From: Paenibacillus lemnae
GTDB taxonomy: Bacteria > Bacillota > Bacilli > Paenibacillales > Paenibacillaceae
Length of the DNA: 64,000 bases
Direction: 5' to 3'
Assembly: GCF_012933385.1 (NCBI RefSeq)
Contig: NZ_JABBPN010000007.1
Coordinates: 62,001-126,000, forward strand
Part shown: positions 8,744-18,345 of the stretch, piece after piece
Layout of the letters: each line of letters starts with the position of its first letter
Position numbering within the stretch: position 1 is the stretch's first letter
The notes under the pieces: model-generated
Databases searched by the model: none
Seen by the model: only the letters and a program-made list of their open reading frames with translations
What the model was told of the DNA's origin: nothing
Made by a program: the position numbers and the translations under genes

Positions 8744-10411
8744 TTACTGCTGCTCTGTCAAATCAAAATCGTTCCGGTCTCCAATGGTCACAGGCAGATC
8801 CAGGGTATTGCCATTACGGACCACATTCAGCGTGATTTTATCGCCGACCTTCTTGGACTGAATATATTCAATCAATTCAGCTGCCGTTGCGAATTTTTGA
8901 CCCTCTGCGCCTATAATGATATCGTACTGACGCAGATCGGCTTCATATGCCGGGGAACGAAATACGACGCTGCTGACATACGAACCTTCTGTAACATCTG
9001 TACCCAGCTGCTGGGATACCTGAGGGGTCAGGGTCCCAAGGCTGGCACCGATGAATGGTATCGGCTCTTTCGGCACTTCCTTGTTATTCTTCAGATAATC
9101 CAGCACTTCATTGATCGTCTTCGCCGGGATCGCAAAACCGATACCTTGAGCCTCTGCACTAACTGCCACATTCATCCCGATGACTTCGCCTTTCAGGTTA
9201 AGCAGCGGGCCCCCGGAGTTACCAGGATTAATAGATGCATCTGTCTGCAGAAGATGCTCATAGTTCCGGTCAGCCTGACCATTCTGTCCGGAAATATCAA
9301 TTTGACGTTCTTTAGAGCTCAATACACCGGCTGTTACTGTGTGGTCAAAACCGTGAGGATTACCGATGGCAACCAGCCATTCGCCCACTTCCAGGCTGTC
9401 GGAATCACCGAGCGCTACCATTGGAAAGTCATTATCGCCTTCAATTTTCAGTACGGCCAGATCAAGCTCATAGCTGGATCCTAAAAGCTTGGCTTCATAC
9501 GGCTTTTTTGTGCCTTGTACGGTAACTTGAATGACATCCGCTCCATTGATGACATGTTCATTCGTCAGAATGTAGCCAGACTTGTCAAAAATAAATCCTG
9601 ATCCGATACCGGATGGCTGCAGCTGCGAGGAATCTGCACTGCCACCGCTGTTTCCGCGATTGCTGCCATTTCCTTGAGGTCCGGACCCATCACCAAAAAA
9701 GTAACGGAAGATATCATCATCCATACTCCGGCTGCCCTGTCTTTGACTGCCGCTGCTGTTCACCAGGGTTTCAATCAAAACCACTGCAGGACTCGCATTG
9801 TCTACTACAGAAGCCACGTCACCCGGGTCAGTAGGAATCTGCGCTGCAGCCGTAGAAGCGCTGCCGTCATTGTTCGCTGGTGCTACGGCTGGAGCCACAT
9901 CATTACTGGCAGCCTGAGAACTCATCGGCTGCTCCGGAGTGAACAGGTTCGTACGGTCAGCCGCAAACATACTCCCTGTAATAAATACCATACCTGCGAG
10001 GAATGAGAGAAGCACCGTCTTCACAGAACTTCTTGGCTTCCGGCTGTAATTCCAATTCCCTTTCCCTTTGGAACTGGACGAGCGCTCAGGATAATTTCCT
10101 CCATCCTTGGCATCACTGCCCTGGGAACGTGTAGTTCCGGAATAAGCGGAGGAAGGAACCGGCTTTACCGGCTCAGGGGCCGTAACTTCAACCTCCTGGG
10201 GGTTACGGCGTACATAATGACTGCTCTGGTTGTCTTCTTTTTTCTCGTCATCTAATGATTTAAAAGGTCCGTAGGAATAGTAGGAAGATGAATTAGAGGC
10301 GGGATCTGATTGCTGCTCATGCTCATGATTCGACTCATGATTCCGTTCGTTATTCCGTTCTGGGTTCAGCTCGTCTTCATTGTGTCCGAACCGGTTTCTT
10401 TGATCGTCCAT
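8744..10411 (-). CDS. htrA: HtrA/DegP-like membrane serine protease with PDZ domain
   Basis: Surface quality-control protease. The first ~130 residues are polar, rich in Asn, Glu, His and Ser, and cytoplasmic; a single transmembrane helix follows (about 131-150). After a Ser/Gly-rich linker comes the trypsin-like domain with catalytic His286 (TNEHVI), Asp317 (YELDLAVLKI) and Ser399 (PGNSGGPLLN). A PDZ domain (about 455-540) includes FIGASLGTL and SPAYEADLRQYDIIIGAEGQ. 555 residues, longer than B. subtilis HtrA because of the N-terminal tail. AGGAGGTAAAGTC precedes ATG 10411, and a short hairpin (10432-10450) sits just before it. It lies between liaFSR and another two-component system, consistent with an envelope-stress role. 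Confidence 0.93.
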   Translation of the reverse strand: MDDQRNRFGHNEDELNPERNNERNHESNHEHEQQSDPASNSSSYYSYGPFKSLDDEKKEDNQSSHYVRRNPQEVEVTAPEPVKPVPSSAYSGTTRSQGSDAKDGGNYPERSSSSKGKGNWNYSRKPRSSVKTVLLSFLAGMVFITGSMFAADRTNLFTPEQPMSSQAASNDVAPAVAPANNDGSASTAAAQIPTDPGDVASVVDNASPAVVLIETLVNSSGSQRQGSRSMDDDIFRYFFGDGSGPQGNGSNRGNSGGSADSSQLQPSGIGSGFIFDKSGYILTNEHVINGADVIQVTVQGTKKPYEAKLLGSSYELDLAVLKIEGDNDFPMVALGDSDSLEVGEWLVAIGNPHGFDHTVTAGVLSSKERQIDISGQNGQADRNYEHLLQTDASINPGNSGGPLLNLKGEVIGMNVAVSAEAQGIGFAIPAKTINEVLDYLKNNKEVPKEPIPFIGASLGTLTPQVSQQLGTDVTEGSYVSSVVFRSPAYEADLRQYDIIIGAEGQKFATAAELIEYIQSKKVGDKITLNVVRNGNTLDLPVTIGDRNDFDLTEQQ

Positions 10412-10562
10412 GACTTTACCTCCTATGAAATCACCGCCTTGGAAGCGGTGGCTGTGTTATTAACTGTTCTTATTGTGTACTATAAACCTTAATAACACCT
10501 TAAAAACAATTAAAAGGAAGATAAAACATGCTCACGAATCAAAAGATCGTAGAATCGCGGTT

Positions 10563-11216
10563 TTACGCCTTAACCCACCCTTTCCGGTGGGCAAAGATGG
10601 CAAGCTGGGTCCGGTCATCGAGCTCACATTTCATCAGCAGGTTGCTGACATGCGTTTTCACGGTTTTGATGCTGATATGCAGCTCTTCACCAATCTCCTT
10701 GTTGTTTTTACCCTCAGCGATCAGGAGCAATACTTCCTTCTCTCTTTCGGTTAATCCCGCCTGATCGTCCTGCACCATATGCTGGCGGATTCCCCGGGTC
10801 AGCGCTTCCGAAACCTCTTTTGTCATCACAGGCATCCCCCGGCAGGCACCCTGCAGGGCATAAATCAGCTCATCGGCAGACACGGTCTTCAGCACATAGC
10901 TTACCGCTCCTGCCTCGATACATTCCATGACCCTTTCATCTTCCAGAAAGCTGGTCAGAATCACAATCTTCTGATCAGGAAACTCTGACATGACAGCACG
11001 GGTCGATTCGGCACCGTTCATCACAGGCATCATCAGATCCATAAGGATGAGGTCCGGAAGGTCTTCTGGTTCCCTGCTGCGCAGAAATTCCAGGGCCTCC
11101 ATTCCATTCGCCGCCTCACCGATCACTTCAAATGAAGGTTCGAGTGACAGGTATGTTTTAAGGCCCATCCGCACCATATCATGGTCATCAACGAGCAGTA
11201 TTTTCACAGCTTTCAT
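10563..11216 (-). CDS. liaR: LiaR-type NarL-family response regulator
   Basis: Output regulator of a LiaFSR cell-envelope stress system. Receiver domain with VDDHD acidic pocket, phosphoacceptor Asp60 (LILMDLMMP) and Lys at VLKT. The C-terminal LuxR-type helix-turn-helix covers about 150-212 (LTEREKEVLLLIAEGKNNKEIGEE, then IKTVKTHVSNLL). Its ATG overlaps the liaS stop by 4 bp (ATGA), indicating translational coupling. It is followed by a 151-nt gap before htrA. By analogy with Bacillus, phosphorylated LiaR would turn on genes that answer lipid II-targeting antibiotics; the targets cannot be read here. Confidence 0.92.
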   Translation of the reverse strand: MKAVKILLVDDHDMVRMGLKTYLSLEPSFEVIGEAANGMEALEFLRSREPEDLPDLILMDLMMPVMNGAESTRAVMSEFPDQKIVILTSFLEDERVMECIEAGAVSYVLKTVSADELIYALQGACRGMPVMTKEVSEALTRGIRQHMVQDDQAGLTEREKEVLLLIAEGKNNKEIGEELHISIKTVKTHVSNLLMKCELDDRTQLAIFAHRKGWVKA

Positions 11217-12262
11217 CTTAATAATCCTCCTTCAGGATCAGCATCATGATTTTCCTCAAAAAGAGGGATATGTACCCTTACGGTGGTGCCAGCACCGCGG
11301 CGGCTGATGATATTAACCTGGCCTCCAAGCTTGTCGGCCCGCTCTCGCATCGTGCTCAAACCATATGAACCGTGCTTTTGGATGCCTTCATCAAACCCTT
11401 GGCCGTCATCACTGATACTGAGCACCACCCGCTTCTGTTCTTCCCGAAGTGAGAGACTGATGAGTCCTGCTCCTGCATGCTTCACGATATTGGCCACCGC
11501 TTCCTGTATAATGAGGAACAGCTGATGTTCAATTGCATCGGATACACCGTCATGAAGCTCCACATCCTTGATCCCTTTCAGCCCGTTCTGCCGGCAATAA
11601 TCCGGAAACCAGCGTTCCAGCGCTTCCGAAAGGGTTTTACCCTCCAGCTCAACCGGGCGAAGCTGGGCAATCAGTGCCCTCATCTGCTTCTGGGCAGTAT
11701 GGGACATCGAAACAAGCTGCTCCAGAACCACCTCTCCCTGCTCCGGATTTTTCTTCAGCATACCCGACAAGGATGATGCCGACATATGTATGGCAAACAG
11801 CTGCTGGCTCACGGTGTCATGCAGATCCCTGGCCATCCGGCGCCGTTCTTCCAACACAGCGGCTTCGGCTGCAAATTCCTTCTCCAGCACTTCCTGCTCT
11901 CCCAGACGCTGAAGAAGCTTCATCTTTTTCTCGATCGCTTCCGTCATCCCGTTGAATTCCGAATACACACCGGCAAAAGACTCATCCTCCGCCTTCGGCA
12001 TCCGCACCGTCAGGTTTCCTTTTGCGACTTGGAGCATATTCAGATGGAGCAGATCGAGCGGGCGCTGAATCCGCTGTGCCGCAATATATCCGGCAATGCC
12101 GGTAAACAGAAGGATACCGGCTGTGTAAACCCACCACAGCCGGTTATCTTGAATGGTCAGGTATCCGCCTTCGCTTGCAGCATAGAGGAAAAGGGCAACA
12201 ACGACTCCAATTGTGAGGAAGTACATCATAATGACCCATTTGGTATTTTTGAGAAAACTCAT
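11213..12262 (-). CDS. liaS: LiaS-type sensor histidine kinase
   Basis: Intramembrane-sensing kinase of the LiaFSR system. Two transmembrane helices (about 9-29 and 43-62) flank a very short extracellular loop. A HAMP-like linker follows, then HisKA_3 dimerisation domain with phosphoacceptor His148 in RRMARDLHDTVSQQLF, and an ATPase domain with QEAVANIVKHA, ISDDGQGFD and HGSYGLSTMRERA. 349 residues. The stop codon overlaps liaR and the start lies 5 nt after the liaF stop, so liaF-liaS-liaR form one transcript. LiaF is expected to hold LiaS inactive without stress (family knowledge). Confidence 0.93.
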   Translation of the reverse strand: MSFLKNTKWVIMMYFLTIGVVVALFLYAASEGGYLTIQDNRLWWVYTAGILLFTGIAGYIAAQRIQRPLDLLHLNMLQVAKGNLTVRMPKAEDESFAGVYSEFNGMTEAIEKKMKLLQRLGEQEVLEKEFAAEAAVLEERRRMARDLHDTVSQQLFAIHMSASSLSGMLKKNPEQGEVVLEQLVSMSHTAQKQMRALIAQLRPVELEGKTLSEALERWFPDYCRQNGLKGIKDVELHDGVSDAIEHQLFLIIQEAVANIVKHAGAGLISLSLREEQKRVVLSISDDGQGFDEGIQKHGSYGLSTMRERADKLGGQVNIISRRGAGTTVRVHIPLFEENHDADPEGGLLR

Positions 12263-12267
12263 ATCCT

Positions 12268-13251
12268 TTAACCTACCTTATTCACTTTGACATCACCGAT
12301 GAACACACTGACGTTAATCCGGATTTTCTTGCCGGCTTCCCTGAAGTCCGGACTTTCCAGACCTGCGCTGCTCATAAATCCGCTTCTTTCCTGGCCGAGG
12401 ACAGACATATCACCAATAAACGAACTGGTCGATACATGGACGCCGACATCCAGATCATTAGGCACAAAAATTTTGACGTCTCCAATAAAAGCAGAAATAT
12501 TAATCTTGGTTTCTCCATACGGGATCTGGGCACGGGTTAAATCCAGCACGGTATCTCCGATGAATTGGGATACATTTGTCGGCTTCAGTGCAAAATAATC
12601 TTTCCCGAAATGCACATCTCCGATAAAAACCGATTTATTCATCGTATTCCCGCGGCTGTTCTCCCCATCATGCATATGACCTTTCCAATGGCTATGGCTG
12701 CTGTTCACGTGTGAAGGCGGCTCCAGCTCACGGTTCTCATCCTCCCATGCCGTACTCTCGGTCTTGGTACCAAACCTTTGCTCAAATACCTCATCCAGCG
12801 ATGATTCCAGCTTTCCTGGTTTGGGAGCCGGCGGTGGTGTTTGAAAGTGCTCATCCCGATGATCCTCATAATCCATATAGCCAGACTCTGAAGGTTCATT
12901 ATGACGGCTCTGTTTCGGTTTGAAAATAACATACAGTCCGCAGCAGATCAACACAGCCGGTACCGCCAGCTTGATCATGTCCCCGAGCGAAAACCAGAAC
13001 AGGTTCAGGTTGCGTCCTAGAAAGAACACACCAATCATGAGCGGAATAAGCGACCCGAAAAAAGCCCCTCCGTTTCTCGTATTACTCATCATTCCCTGTA
13101 AACCCGCCCAGATTAGAATCACCGGCCAAAATGTAGAAATCAGGGTGCCCAGACTAATATTCAAAAACCCCAATTCATTCAGTATGAAAAAAGCTCCGAT
13201 TCCGATCAGCAGCATCCCTGCCGACAGCTGATTCCATGTTTTTCTACTCAT
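12268..13251 (-). CDS. liaF: LiaF-like membrane inhibitor
   Basis: Negative regulator of LiaS, first gene of the liaFSR operon. The N-terminal ~110 residues form four hydrophobic segments (LSAGMLLIGIGAFFIL, LISTFWPVILIWAGL, IPLMIGVFFLGRNL, IKLAVPAVLICCGLYVIF). A polar linker follows, then a C-terminal beta-helical LiaF/DUF2154 domain with repeated Phe-Ile-Gly-Asp units (VFIGDVHFG, QFIGDTVLDL, AFIGDVKIFV, SFIGDMSVL, VFIGDVKVN). 327 residues, somewhat longer than B. subtilis LiaF because of the linker. The ribosome-binding site is weak (GGGATG). The five FIGD units define the family clearly. Confidence 0.9.
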   Translation of the reverse strand: MSRKTWNQLSAGMLLIGIGAFFILNELGFLNISLGTLISTFWPVILIWAGLQGMMSNTRNGGAFFGSLIPLMIGVFFLGRNLNLFWFSLGDMIKLAVPAVLICCGLYVIFKPKQSRHNEPSESGYMDYEDHRDEHFQTPPPAPKPGKLESSLDEVFEQRFGTKTESTAWEDENRELEPPSHVNSSHSHWKGHMHDGENSRGNTMNKSVFIGDVHFGKDYFALKPTNVSQFIGDTVLDLTRAQIPYGETKINISAFIGDVKIFVPNDLDVGVHVSTSSFIGDMSVLGQERSGFMSSAGLESPDFREAGKKIRINVSVFIGDVKVNKVG

Positions 13252-13390
13252 TATTCATCCCAAGCCTTTCTGTATCTTTCTTATGTACTCAGTTTATATC
13301 AGGTACATCTTGTGTAACAGCTTCGGCGGAATGATTATGATCTCGGTCCAGAGACTGATCTTCTGTAAAATAAAGGGTGTTCCAATACAA

Positions 13391-13430
13391 AAAAACTGTC
13401 CCGGACAGATTTCTCTGCGCAAGGACAGTC
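13391..13430 (-). terminator. Terminator after the SASP-like gene
   Basis: Stem ACTGTCC / GGACAGT with a 21-nt interior that can form a second small stem; on the minus strand it is followed by seven T residues. It lies about 30 nt past the stop of the small gene at 13461-13664 and insulates it from liaF. Confidence 0.88.
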
Positions 13431-13460
13431 TCTTGATGAAACATCATATGATGCTGATGC

Positions 13461-13664
13461 TTAGCGGTTAGTTTTGTTGGTGTTGTTTTGACCCAGCTCG
13501 GCAAACTCCGCATCAAACTTCTCGTTTGGTGTTTTGAAGTTTTCCTGTACTTTTTGTGCACCTTGTTGGGACACTTTTGTGCTGAGGTTTTCTTGACCGA
13601 ACTCCTCATTGAATTTCTCGTTTGGCGTTTGGAAGTTCTCCTGCACTTTTTTCTTGTTAGCCAT
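13461..13664 (-). CDS. Small repeat protein, probable gamma-type acid-soluble spore protein
   Basis: 67-residue hydrophilic protein starting MANKKKVQENF. GGGAGGTGA lies upstream of ATG 13664; the longer in-frame ORF to 13751 has no such site. It is made of two direct repeats about 33 residues apart: VQENFQTPNEKFNEEFGQE and VQENFKTPNEKFDAEFAEL. Low complexity, richness in Gln, Asn and Glu, internal duplication and an E-F-A/G core at the end of each unit recall gamma-type SASPs, which store amino acids in spores and are cut by GPR at Glu-Phe sites. It is not a close match to SspE that I can recall, so the family is tentative. It has its own ribosome-binding site and terminator. Confidence 0.6.
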   Translation of the reverse strand: MANKKKVQENFQTPNEKFNEEFGQENLSTKVSQQGAQKVQENFKTPNEKFDAEFAELGQNNTNKTNR

Positions 13665-13778
13665 TTCCTGTTCACCTCCCTGTGTTCTACATACCTCATC
13701 CTCTTCAGGGACTGCTCCCCGAGAGATAGTATGTGATGGACAGGCCGGCATTATTCGAAGCGAGAAATGACGTTTTGT

Positions 13779-14579
13779 CTATATCGCTTTTTCCAGCACG
13801 GACGATGGAAGATAACGGTAGGTAGCGATCGCTTCTCCAACCCGGTTCAGCATCTCTTTGGTACATTGACCAGATCCTCGGCGGATGACCTGTACCTCCA
13901 CCTCTTTTTTGCCCCATTCTTTAAACACCTGCTGGGTTGTAGCAAAGTAAAGATCGATCTTGGAACCTTTAATGGCGGAGCCGGTATCTGCGACGATCCC
14001 ATAGCCATATCCCGGAATATACAAGATACTGCCCAGAGGAAATACACTTGGATCTGCGGCAATGGTTGATACCGTGTCCCTGTCGCGCTGAACCTTCACA
14101 CCGGAAAAGGTAATGCCGTACTGGGGATGTCCCGGTCTTTTGCCTGTGGATTCATAGCCAGCCGTATATCCGGTTGCCATCACTTTCATGGTTGAAAGCA
14201 CCTGATCTTCCCTGGGGGCTGATACCGGCACCGAAGGATCATTAACCGGCTCTTCCGGGCGTTCTTCCTGAAGCGCATTCTGATTTTCGGCGTCAAGCTG
14301 CACCAAATATGGTTCAAGCTCTCTCATGCCGACAGGCTGAAATGCATATAACCGTGAAACTTCAAAGAAGTAGCTGCCCTCAACGATCTCTTCCGAAGTC
14401 TCTGAACGAGTATCGTCAGGACGGGAATAAGCTGTCGTATTTATGACGCTGTACGAATCAGACGAGATGGAAATCCATCTCGATGCCTCAACATGCCCGG
14501 CATGTCCAGCAATGCTCCCGATTAACAGTACGCTGCAGACAAAAAAGAAAAACCTCTGCCATGTTTTCCATTCATTCAT
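13779..14579 (-). CDS. Secreted 3D-domain protein, YuiC-like probable lytic transglycosylase
   Basis: Exported cell-wall protein. The N-terminus is a signal peptide or anchor ([26 protein letters not shown]). A ~120-residue variable region follows. The C-terminal 3D domain starts at [14 protein letters not shown] and carries the three defining Asp residues in [24 protein letters not shown] and SKIDLYFAT. Bacillus YuiC, with this domain, is a lytic transglycosylase related to resuscitation-promoting factors. 266 residues. GGGGGAGG precedes ATG 14579. It stands alone between thrS and the SASP-like gene; a role in peptidoglycan turnover during stationary phase or germination is inferred. Confidence 0.85.
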   Translation of the reverse strand: MNEWKTWQRFFFFVCSVLLIGSIAGHAGHVEASRWISISSDSYSVINTTAYSRPDDTRSETSEEIVEGSYFFEVSRLYAFQPVGMRELEPYLVQLDAENQNALQEERPEEPVNDPSVPVSAPREDQVLSTMKVMATGYTAGYESTGKRPGHPQYGITFSGVKVQRDRDTVSTIAADPSVFPLGSILYIPGYGYGIVADTGSAIKGSKIDLYFATTQQVFKEWGKKEVEVQVIRRGSGQCTKEMLNRVGEAIATYRYLPSSVLEKAI

Positions 14580-14654
14580 GTGAATACCTCCCCCTTACTA
14601 GCGAGGGTTCCCACACAAAAGCTGAAATATACATTCATGACAGAGGTACAATAT

Positions 14655-14722
14655 AAACTGAAGTTAAAAGTTTCCGTTCTGGATGGCTGCGGTGGCAAGT
14701 GTTCTTACGAACGCTGTTGTAA
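14655..14722 (+). repeat. Dispersed repeat, partial copy A
   Basis: Starts AAACTGAAGTTAAAAGTTTC and includes GGTGGCAAGTGTTCTTACGA. It aligns along its length to the left arm of copy B (18172-18345) and to the reverse complement of copy C. It runs right up to the thrS stop codon at 14723 and lacks the central hairpin, so it is a truncated copy. Confidence 0.7.
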
Positions 14723-16660
14723 TTAAACGGATCGGGACGTCATTTCCTCCCGCAGCCTGCCGATCACTTCATCCAGCGGTTGAGCACCCAGATCGCCTTC
14801 TCCGCGCTTGCGCACCGAGACAGCTCCTGCATTCTTCTCATTCTCACCAACGATGAACATATACGGAATTTTCTCCAGCTGGGCTTCACGAATTTTGTAA
14901 CCCAGCTTTTCATTCCGCAGATCTGCATCGACAGACAATCCGGCAAGCTGCAGCTTGTCAGTCACTTCCTTGGCGTAGTCATCAAACGCAGTTGATACCG
15001 GAATGACCTTCACCCCAACCGGAGACAGCCACAACGGAAGTGCACCCGCAAAATTTTCAAGCAGGAATGCAGTGAAACGCTCCATGGTGCCGAGAATTCC
15101 GCGGTGAATAACGACGGGACGGTGCTTCTGTCCATCTTCGCCGACATACTCCAGCTCAAACCGCTCTGGAAGGAGGAAGTCCAGCTGCACAGTCGACAAA
15201 GTTTCTTCCTTGCCCAGTGCCGTTTTCACCTGAACGTCCAGCTTTGGTCCGTAGAATGCGGCTTCGCCATCTGCTTCGTAGAACGGCATATCCAGGCTTT
15301 CCACAACTTCACGCAGCATGCGCTGGGACATCTCCCACATCTCATCATTCTGGAAATATTTCTCGGTATCCTGTGGATCACGGTATGATAGACGGAAACG
15401 GTAATCATGGATGCCGAAGTCTTTATATACGGTCATGATCAGCTGGATGACACGGGCGAATTCTTCCTTGATCTGGTCCGGACGGCAGAAGATATGCGAA
15501 TCGTTCAGTGTCATGGCACGAACGCGGTGCAGGCCGGTCAGGGCCCCGGACATCTCATAACGGTGCTGCATCCCCAGCTCTGCAATCCGTACTGGCAGAT
15601 CACGGTAGCTGTGCATACTGCTCTTATACACCATCATATGATGCGGGCAGTTCATCGGACGAAGAACCAGTTCTTCATTGTCCATGACCATTTTTGGAAA
15701 CATATCTTCTTGATAATGCTCCCAGTGGCCGGAGGTTTTATAAAGCTCTACATTACCAAGCACTGGAGTGTACACATGCTGGTAGCCGAGACGCTCTTCC
15801 ATATCCACAATATACCGTTCCAGGGTGCGGCGCAGCTTCGCTCCGTTCGGCAGCCAGATCGGCAGGCCTTGACCTACCAGCTGGGAGAACGTGAACATTT
15901 CCAGCTCTTTGCCGAGCTTGCGGTGATCGCGTTTCTTCGCCTCTTCAAGCAGACGAAGATGCTCATCCAGCTGGGCTTTTTTGATAAACGCTGTTCCATA
16001 TACACGCTGAAGCATTTTATTCTTGCTGTCTCCGCGCCAGTAAGCTCCGGCCACATTCATCAGCTTGAACACTTTAATTTTGCTTGTTGAAGGAAGATGC
16101 GGTCCGCGGCACAGGTCAAAAAATTCACCCTGCTCATAGATCGTAATCACACTATCTTCAGGCAGTGCCTCGATGAGTTCAACCTTGTAGGGATCTCCCA
16201 AGTCGCCGAAGATGGACAGCGCCTCTTGGCGGCTGACTTCCTTACGGACGATCGGCAGGTTCTCGTTGACAATCCGCTCCATTTCCTTCTCGATCTTCTG
16301 AAGATCCTCCGGATTCAGTGCTTCTTCCAGATCCATATCATAATAGAATCCGTCTTCAATGACCGGACCGACACCCAGCTTAACAGACTTCTCGCCAAAG
16401 AGTCGTTTGGTTGCCTGAGCCAGCAAATGCGCGGTGCTGTGACGCATGACTTCCAGTCCTTCAGGTGAGTCAAGGGTCACAATTTCCACCAAAGCGCCTT
16501 CTTCAAGCGGGGTCGCCAGATCGACGACGATCCCGTTTAACTTGCCGGCAGCAGCGTTCTTGCGCAGTCCGCTGCTAATGGAAGTCGCCACATCTTCGAT
16601 GCTGCTTCCTTCTGCATATTCCCGGACCGAACCGTCCGGCAGTTTAATCCCGATAGCCAT
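14723..16660 (-). CDS. thrS: Threonyl-tRNA synthetase
   Basis: Charges tRNA-Thr in the cytoplasm. Domains in order: TGS (about 1-62, [14 protein letters not shown]), editing domain with [10 protein letters not shown] and a second half with [15 protein letters not shown], class II catalytic core with [15 protein letters not shown] (zinc Cys and His), [16 protein letters not shown] motif 2 and [13 protein letters not shown] motif 3, and C-terminal anticodon-binding domain. About 645 residues. I start at ATG 16660 with GGAGG 8 nt upstream; the in-frame ATG at 16675 lies within the leader. A T-box riboswitch fills the upstream gap and the ytxC-thrS order matches Bacillus. Repeat copy A directly abuts the stop codon. 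Confidence 0.97.
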   Translation of the reverse strand: MAIGIKLPDGSVREYAEGSSIEDVATSISSGLRKNAAAGKLNGIVVDLATPLEEGALVEIVTLDSPEGLEVMRHSTAHLLAQATKRLFGEKSVKLGVGPVIEDGFYYDMDLEEALNPEDLQKIEKEMERIVNENLPIVRKEVSRQEALSIFGDLGDPYKVELIEALPEDSVITIYEQGEFFDLCRGPHLPSTSKIKVFKLMNVAGAYWRGDSKNKMLQRVYGTAFIKKAQLDEHLRLLEEAKKRDHRKLGKELEMFTFSQLVGQGLPIWLPNGAKLRRTLERYIVDMEERLGYQHVYTPVLGNVELYKTSGHWEHYQEDMFPKMVMDNEELVLRPMNCPHHMMVYKSSMHSYRDLPVRIAELGMQHRYEMSGALTGLHRVRAMTLNDSHIFCRPDQIKEEFARVIQLIMTVYKDFGIHDYRFRLSYRDPQDTEKYFQNDEMWEMSQRMLREVVESLDMPFYEADGEAAFYGPKLDVQVKTALGKEETLSTVQLDFLLPERFELEYVGEDGQKHRPVVIHRGILGTMERFTAFLLENFAGALPLWLSPVGVKVIPVSTAFDDYAKEVTDKLQLAGLSVDADLRNEKLGYKIREAQLEKIPYMFIVGENEKNAGAVSVRKRGEGDLGAQPLDEVIGRLREEMTSRSV

Positions 16661-16744
16661 ACTGCATTCCTCCATAAAAGTGGTGTGGGCTCTCTAAAGA
16701 ACGAGCCAAAACTTGCTTCACGTCTTCCATCACTTTTGCAGGAC

Positions 16745-17032
16745 AACAGAAAAAACCCGTCCCGCAAAGGGACGAGTACTGTACTCGTGGTTCCACCCTA
16801 GTTCAATCCATCCGGTTAACGGATGAGATCCTTCATTGGCATGATGTAACGGTCATGAACCGGCGCAGCCTACTTTCACCAGGACACACAGAGTGGGCAT
16901 GGTGGTTCGACAACACAGCTACAAAGGGGTAAATCTGCAGTGTCACCGGAGGAAATTGCAGCCTTGTTTCCTCTCTCTGAGCGGTGCGGAAATCTGCCTA
17001 GATTCATGTCTTTGTCCAAGCTTTTAACATAA
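16745..17032 (-). promoter_or_regulatory. T-box riboswitch of thrS
   Basis: Leader RNA that senses uncharged tRNA-Thr. The antiterminator T-box AGGGTGGAACCACGAG lies at minus 16799-16784. It is followed by a terminator (16750-16776: CCCGTCCC, loop, GGGACG, then TTTTTT). Stem I begins near 17030, where GACAAAG pairs with CTTTGT. An ACC codon (minus 16930-16928), in GATTTACCCCTTTG at the base of stem I, is the likely Thr specifier; that codon assignment is inference. The leader fills the gap between ytxC and thrS. Confidence 0.93.
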
Positions 17033-17037
17033 CGTGA

Positions 17038-17979
17038 TTAACAGTTATTATAATCCGGGCTTGCGGATACCGTCAAGATACTGCTGCCCATACCTCCGAG
17101 AAAGTGACTGCACTCCGCGCAGCAGCAGCAAATTTCTGCCCGCTGATCAAAGATGTGCGATAGTGTCAGGATGACCGGAAGCTCCGGCTCACGGGTATGA
17201 ATGACCATTTTCGCAGGAGAGACGGAAATCAGCGTACTGACGACCATATCCTCAATTTGCATATCCTGATCGATTTTCTCCATCACCAACTCATCATGTT
17301 CATGTTTTTCTATCGGCTTCAGGTTCCCGTCCAGCAGGATGAAATCCTCCCCGCCTTTATGAATGACATGAACGAGCGGCATCAACGGCTCTTGAAAATA
17401 AACAAAGTATTTCAAAAGGCTCACAAACTCTTCGTACTGCTGATCCAGCATAAATTCATCCACCGCATATTCGGCCATTTCCCGCAGTTCCTGCTTATAT
17501 CCATGCATGCGGAATGTCATCCATCCATCCAAATTCAGCTCAGAGCTTTCGATGAAACATGCTGCGATGCTGTCCGTCAGCTCTTTCCTCCGGCGCCTAT
17601 GGAACTCAGCTGAAGCACCGTCTTCCTTCTCAAGCAGAAGAAGAAACCACTGCAGCACACGCTCCAGCTCCTCTTCATCCTGAAATTGAAACTCCGCAAC
17701 AAGCAGCCTGGCTGCAAGCTCCTGTTCCTTCTCCTCCATAATGTAAGCTGCCACGGCTTCTGATATTTCATGACGCAGCAGTTCCGGGGTAACTCCCCAG
17801 GACGTTAAAGGCAGTTTACCGGAGCAAGTCCACACTATCCGGTCTCCAGAAGCGCTGAATTTAAATTTCAACGGCTTACACCTTTTATGTAGCTCCTTCT
17901 GCTTGTCTGACAGAATGCGATGAAAACACTCTTGCTCACTGCGTGTTTGTGTGTTGACCGTTATGCTGAACAGCTCCAT
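17038..17979 (-). CDS. ytxC: Sporulation protein YtxC
   Basis: Conserved Firmicute sporulation protein of unknown biochemical role. 313 residues, hydrophilic, largely helical in its middle, with no signal peptide; the conserved YtxC block includes FVSLLKYFVYFQEP, HVIHKGGEDFILLD and PAKMVIHTREP. It ends with a Cys cluster (EICCCCAECSHFLGG), possibly metal binding. AAAGGAGCGATTCC precedes ATG 17979. It lies immediately upstream of thrS with only the T-box between, the same neighbourhood as in Bacillus. The upstream DNA up to mqnC (17980-18575) holds repeat copy B and no convincing gene. Confidence 0.88.
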   Translation of the reverse strand: MELFSITVNTQTRSEQECFHRILSDKQKELHKRCKPLKFKFSASGDRIVWTCSGKLPLTSWGVTPELLRHEISEAVAAYIMEEKEQELAARLLVAEFQFQDEEELERVLQWFLLLLEKEDGASAEFHRRRRKELTDSIAACFIESSELNLDGWMTFRMHGYKQELREMAEYAVDEFMLDQQYEEFVSLLKYFVYFQEPLMPLVHVIHKGGEDFILLDGNLKPIEKHEHDELVMEKIDQDMQIEDMVVSTLISVSPAKMVIHTREPELPVILTLSHIFDQRAEICCCCAECSHFLGGMGSSILTVSASPDYNNC

Positions 17980-18171
17980 GGAATCGCTCCTTTCGGGTTC
18001 CCTGTTTCAGTATATGGGAAGCTCGAAGGGGATATACGGAACTGCTTTTTGGAAAAAGAAGTTAGACTACGATGAAGCTGCGATGTATCTGTCAAAATCA
18101 CTTGTCTTGCGCAAATTTCCGATCCCTGGTGCTGTAGAGCAAGCATATGATTTAATTGGCTATTCATGGTG

Positions 18172-18345
18172 AATAGACTGAAGTAAAAGTTACCTTTCTC
18201 GGTTGCTGCGATGGCAAGTGTTCTTCCGACCGCTGTTGCCTCCAAAATGCTTGGAATTATAATCTATGGTGGCATTTTGGAGGCAAAGCATATGCTTCCG
18301 ATGCTAGCTTTCCTTTGGAAAGCTTTTAAGCGGACGCTACCTTCT
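18172..18345 (+). repeat. Dispersed structured repeat, copy B
   Basis: Left arm GCGATGGCAAGTGTTCTTCC..., then a perfect 13-bp hairpin GCCTCCAAAATGC (18238-18250) / GCATTTTGGAGGC (18272-18284). The right arm contains GCTTCCGATGCTAGCTTTCC (18294-18313), where AGCTTTCC and GGAAAGCT form a second hairpin, and then AAGCGGACGCTACC. The left arm plus central hairpin are near-identical to copy C; the right arm matches copy D. DNA to about 18510 looks like further repeat-associated sequence rather than a gene. Confidence 0.85.

Noticed and set aside
17951..18172. Plus-strand 73-codon ORF antisense to the ytxC start
   Set aside because: No ribosome-binding site and no recognised family; it lies over the ytxC 5' end and runs into repeat copy B.
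17961..18245. Minus-strand 94-codon ORF beginning LEATAVGRTLAIAATEKG
   Set aside because: Its first part is the dispersed repeat read in one frame; similar frames arise from copy C. The remainder overlaps the ytxC promoter and start.
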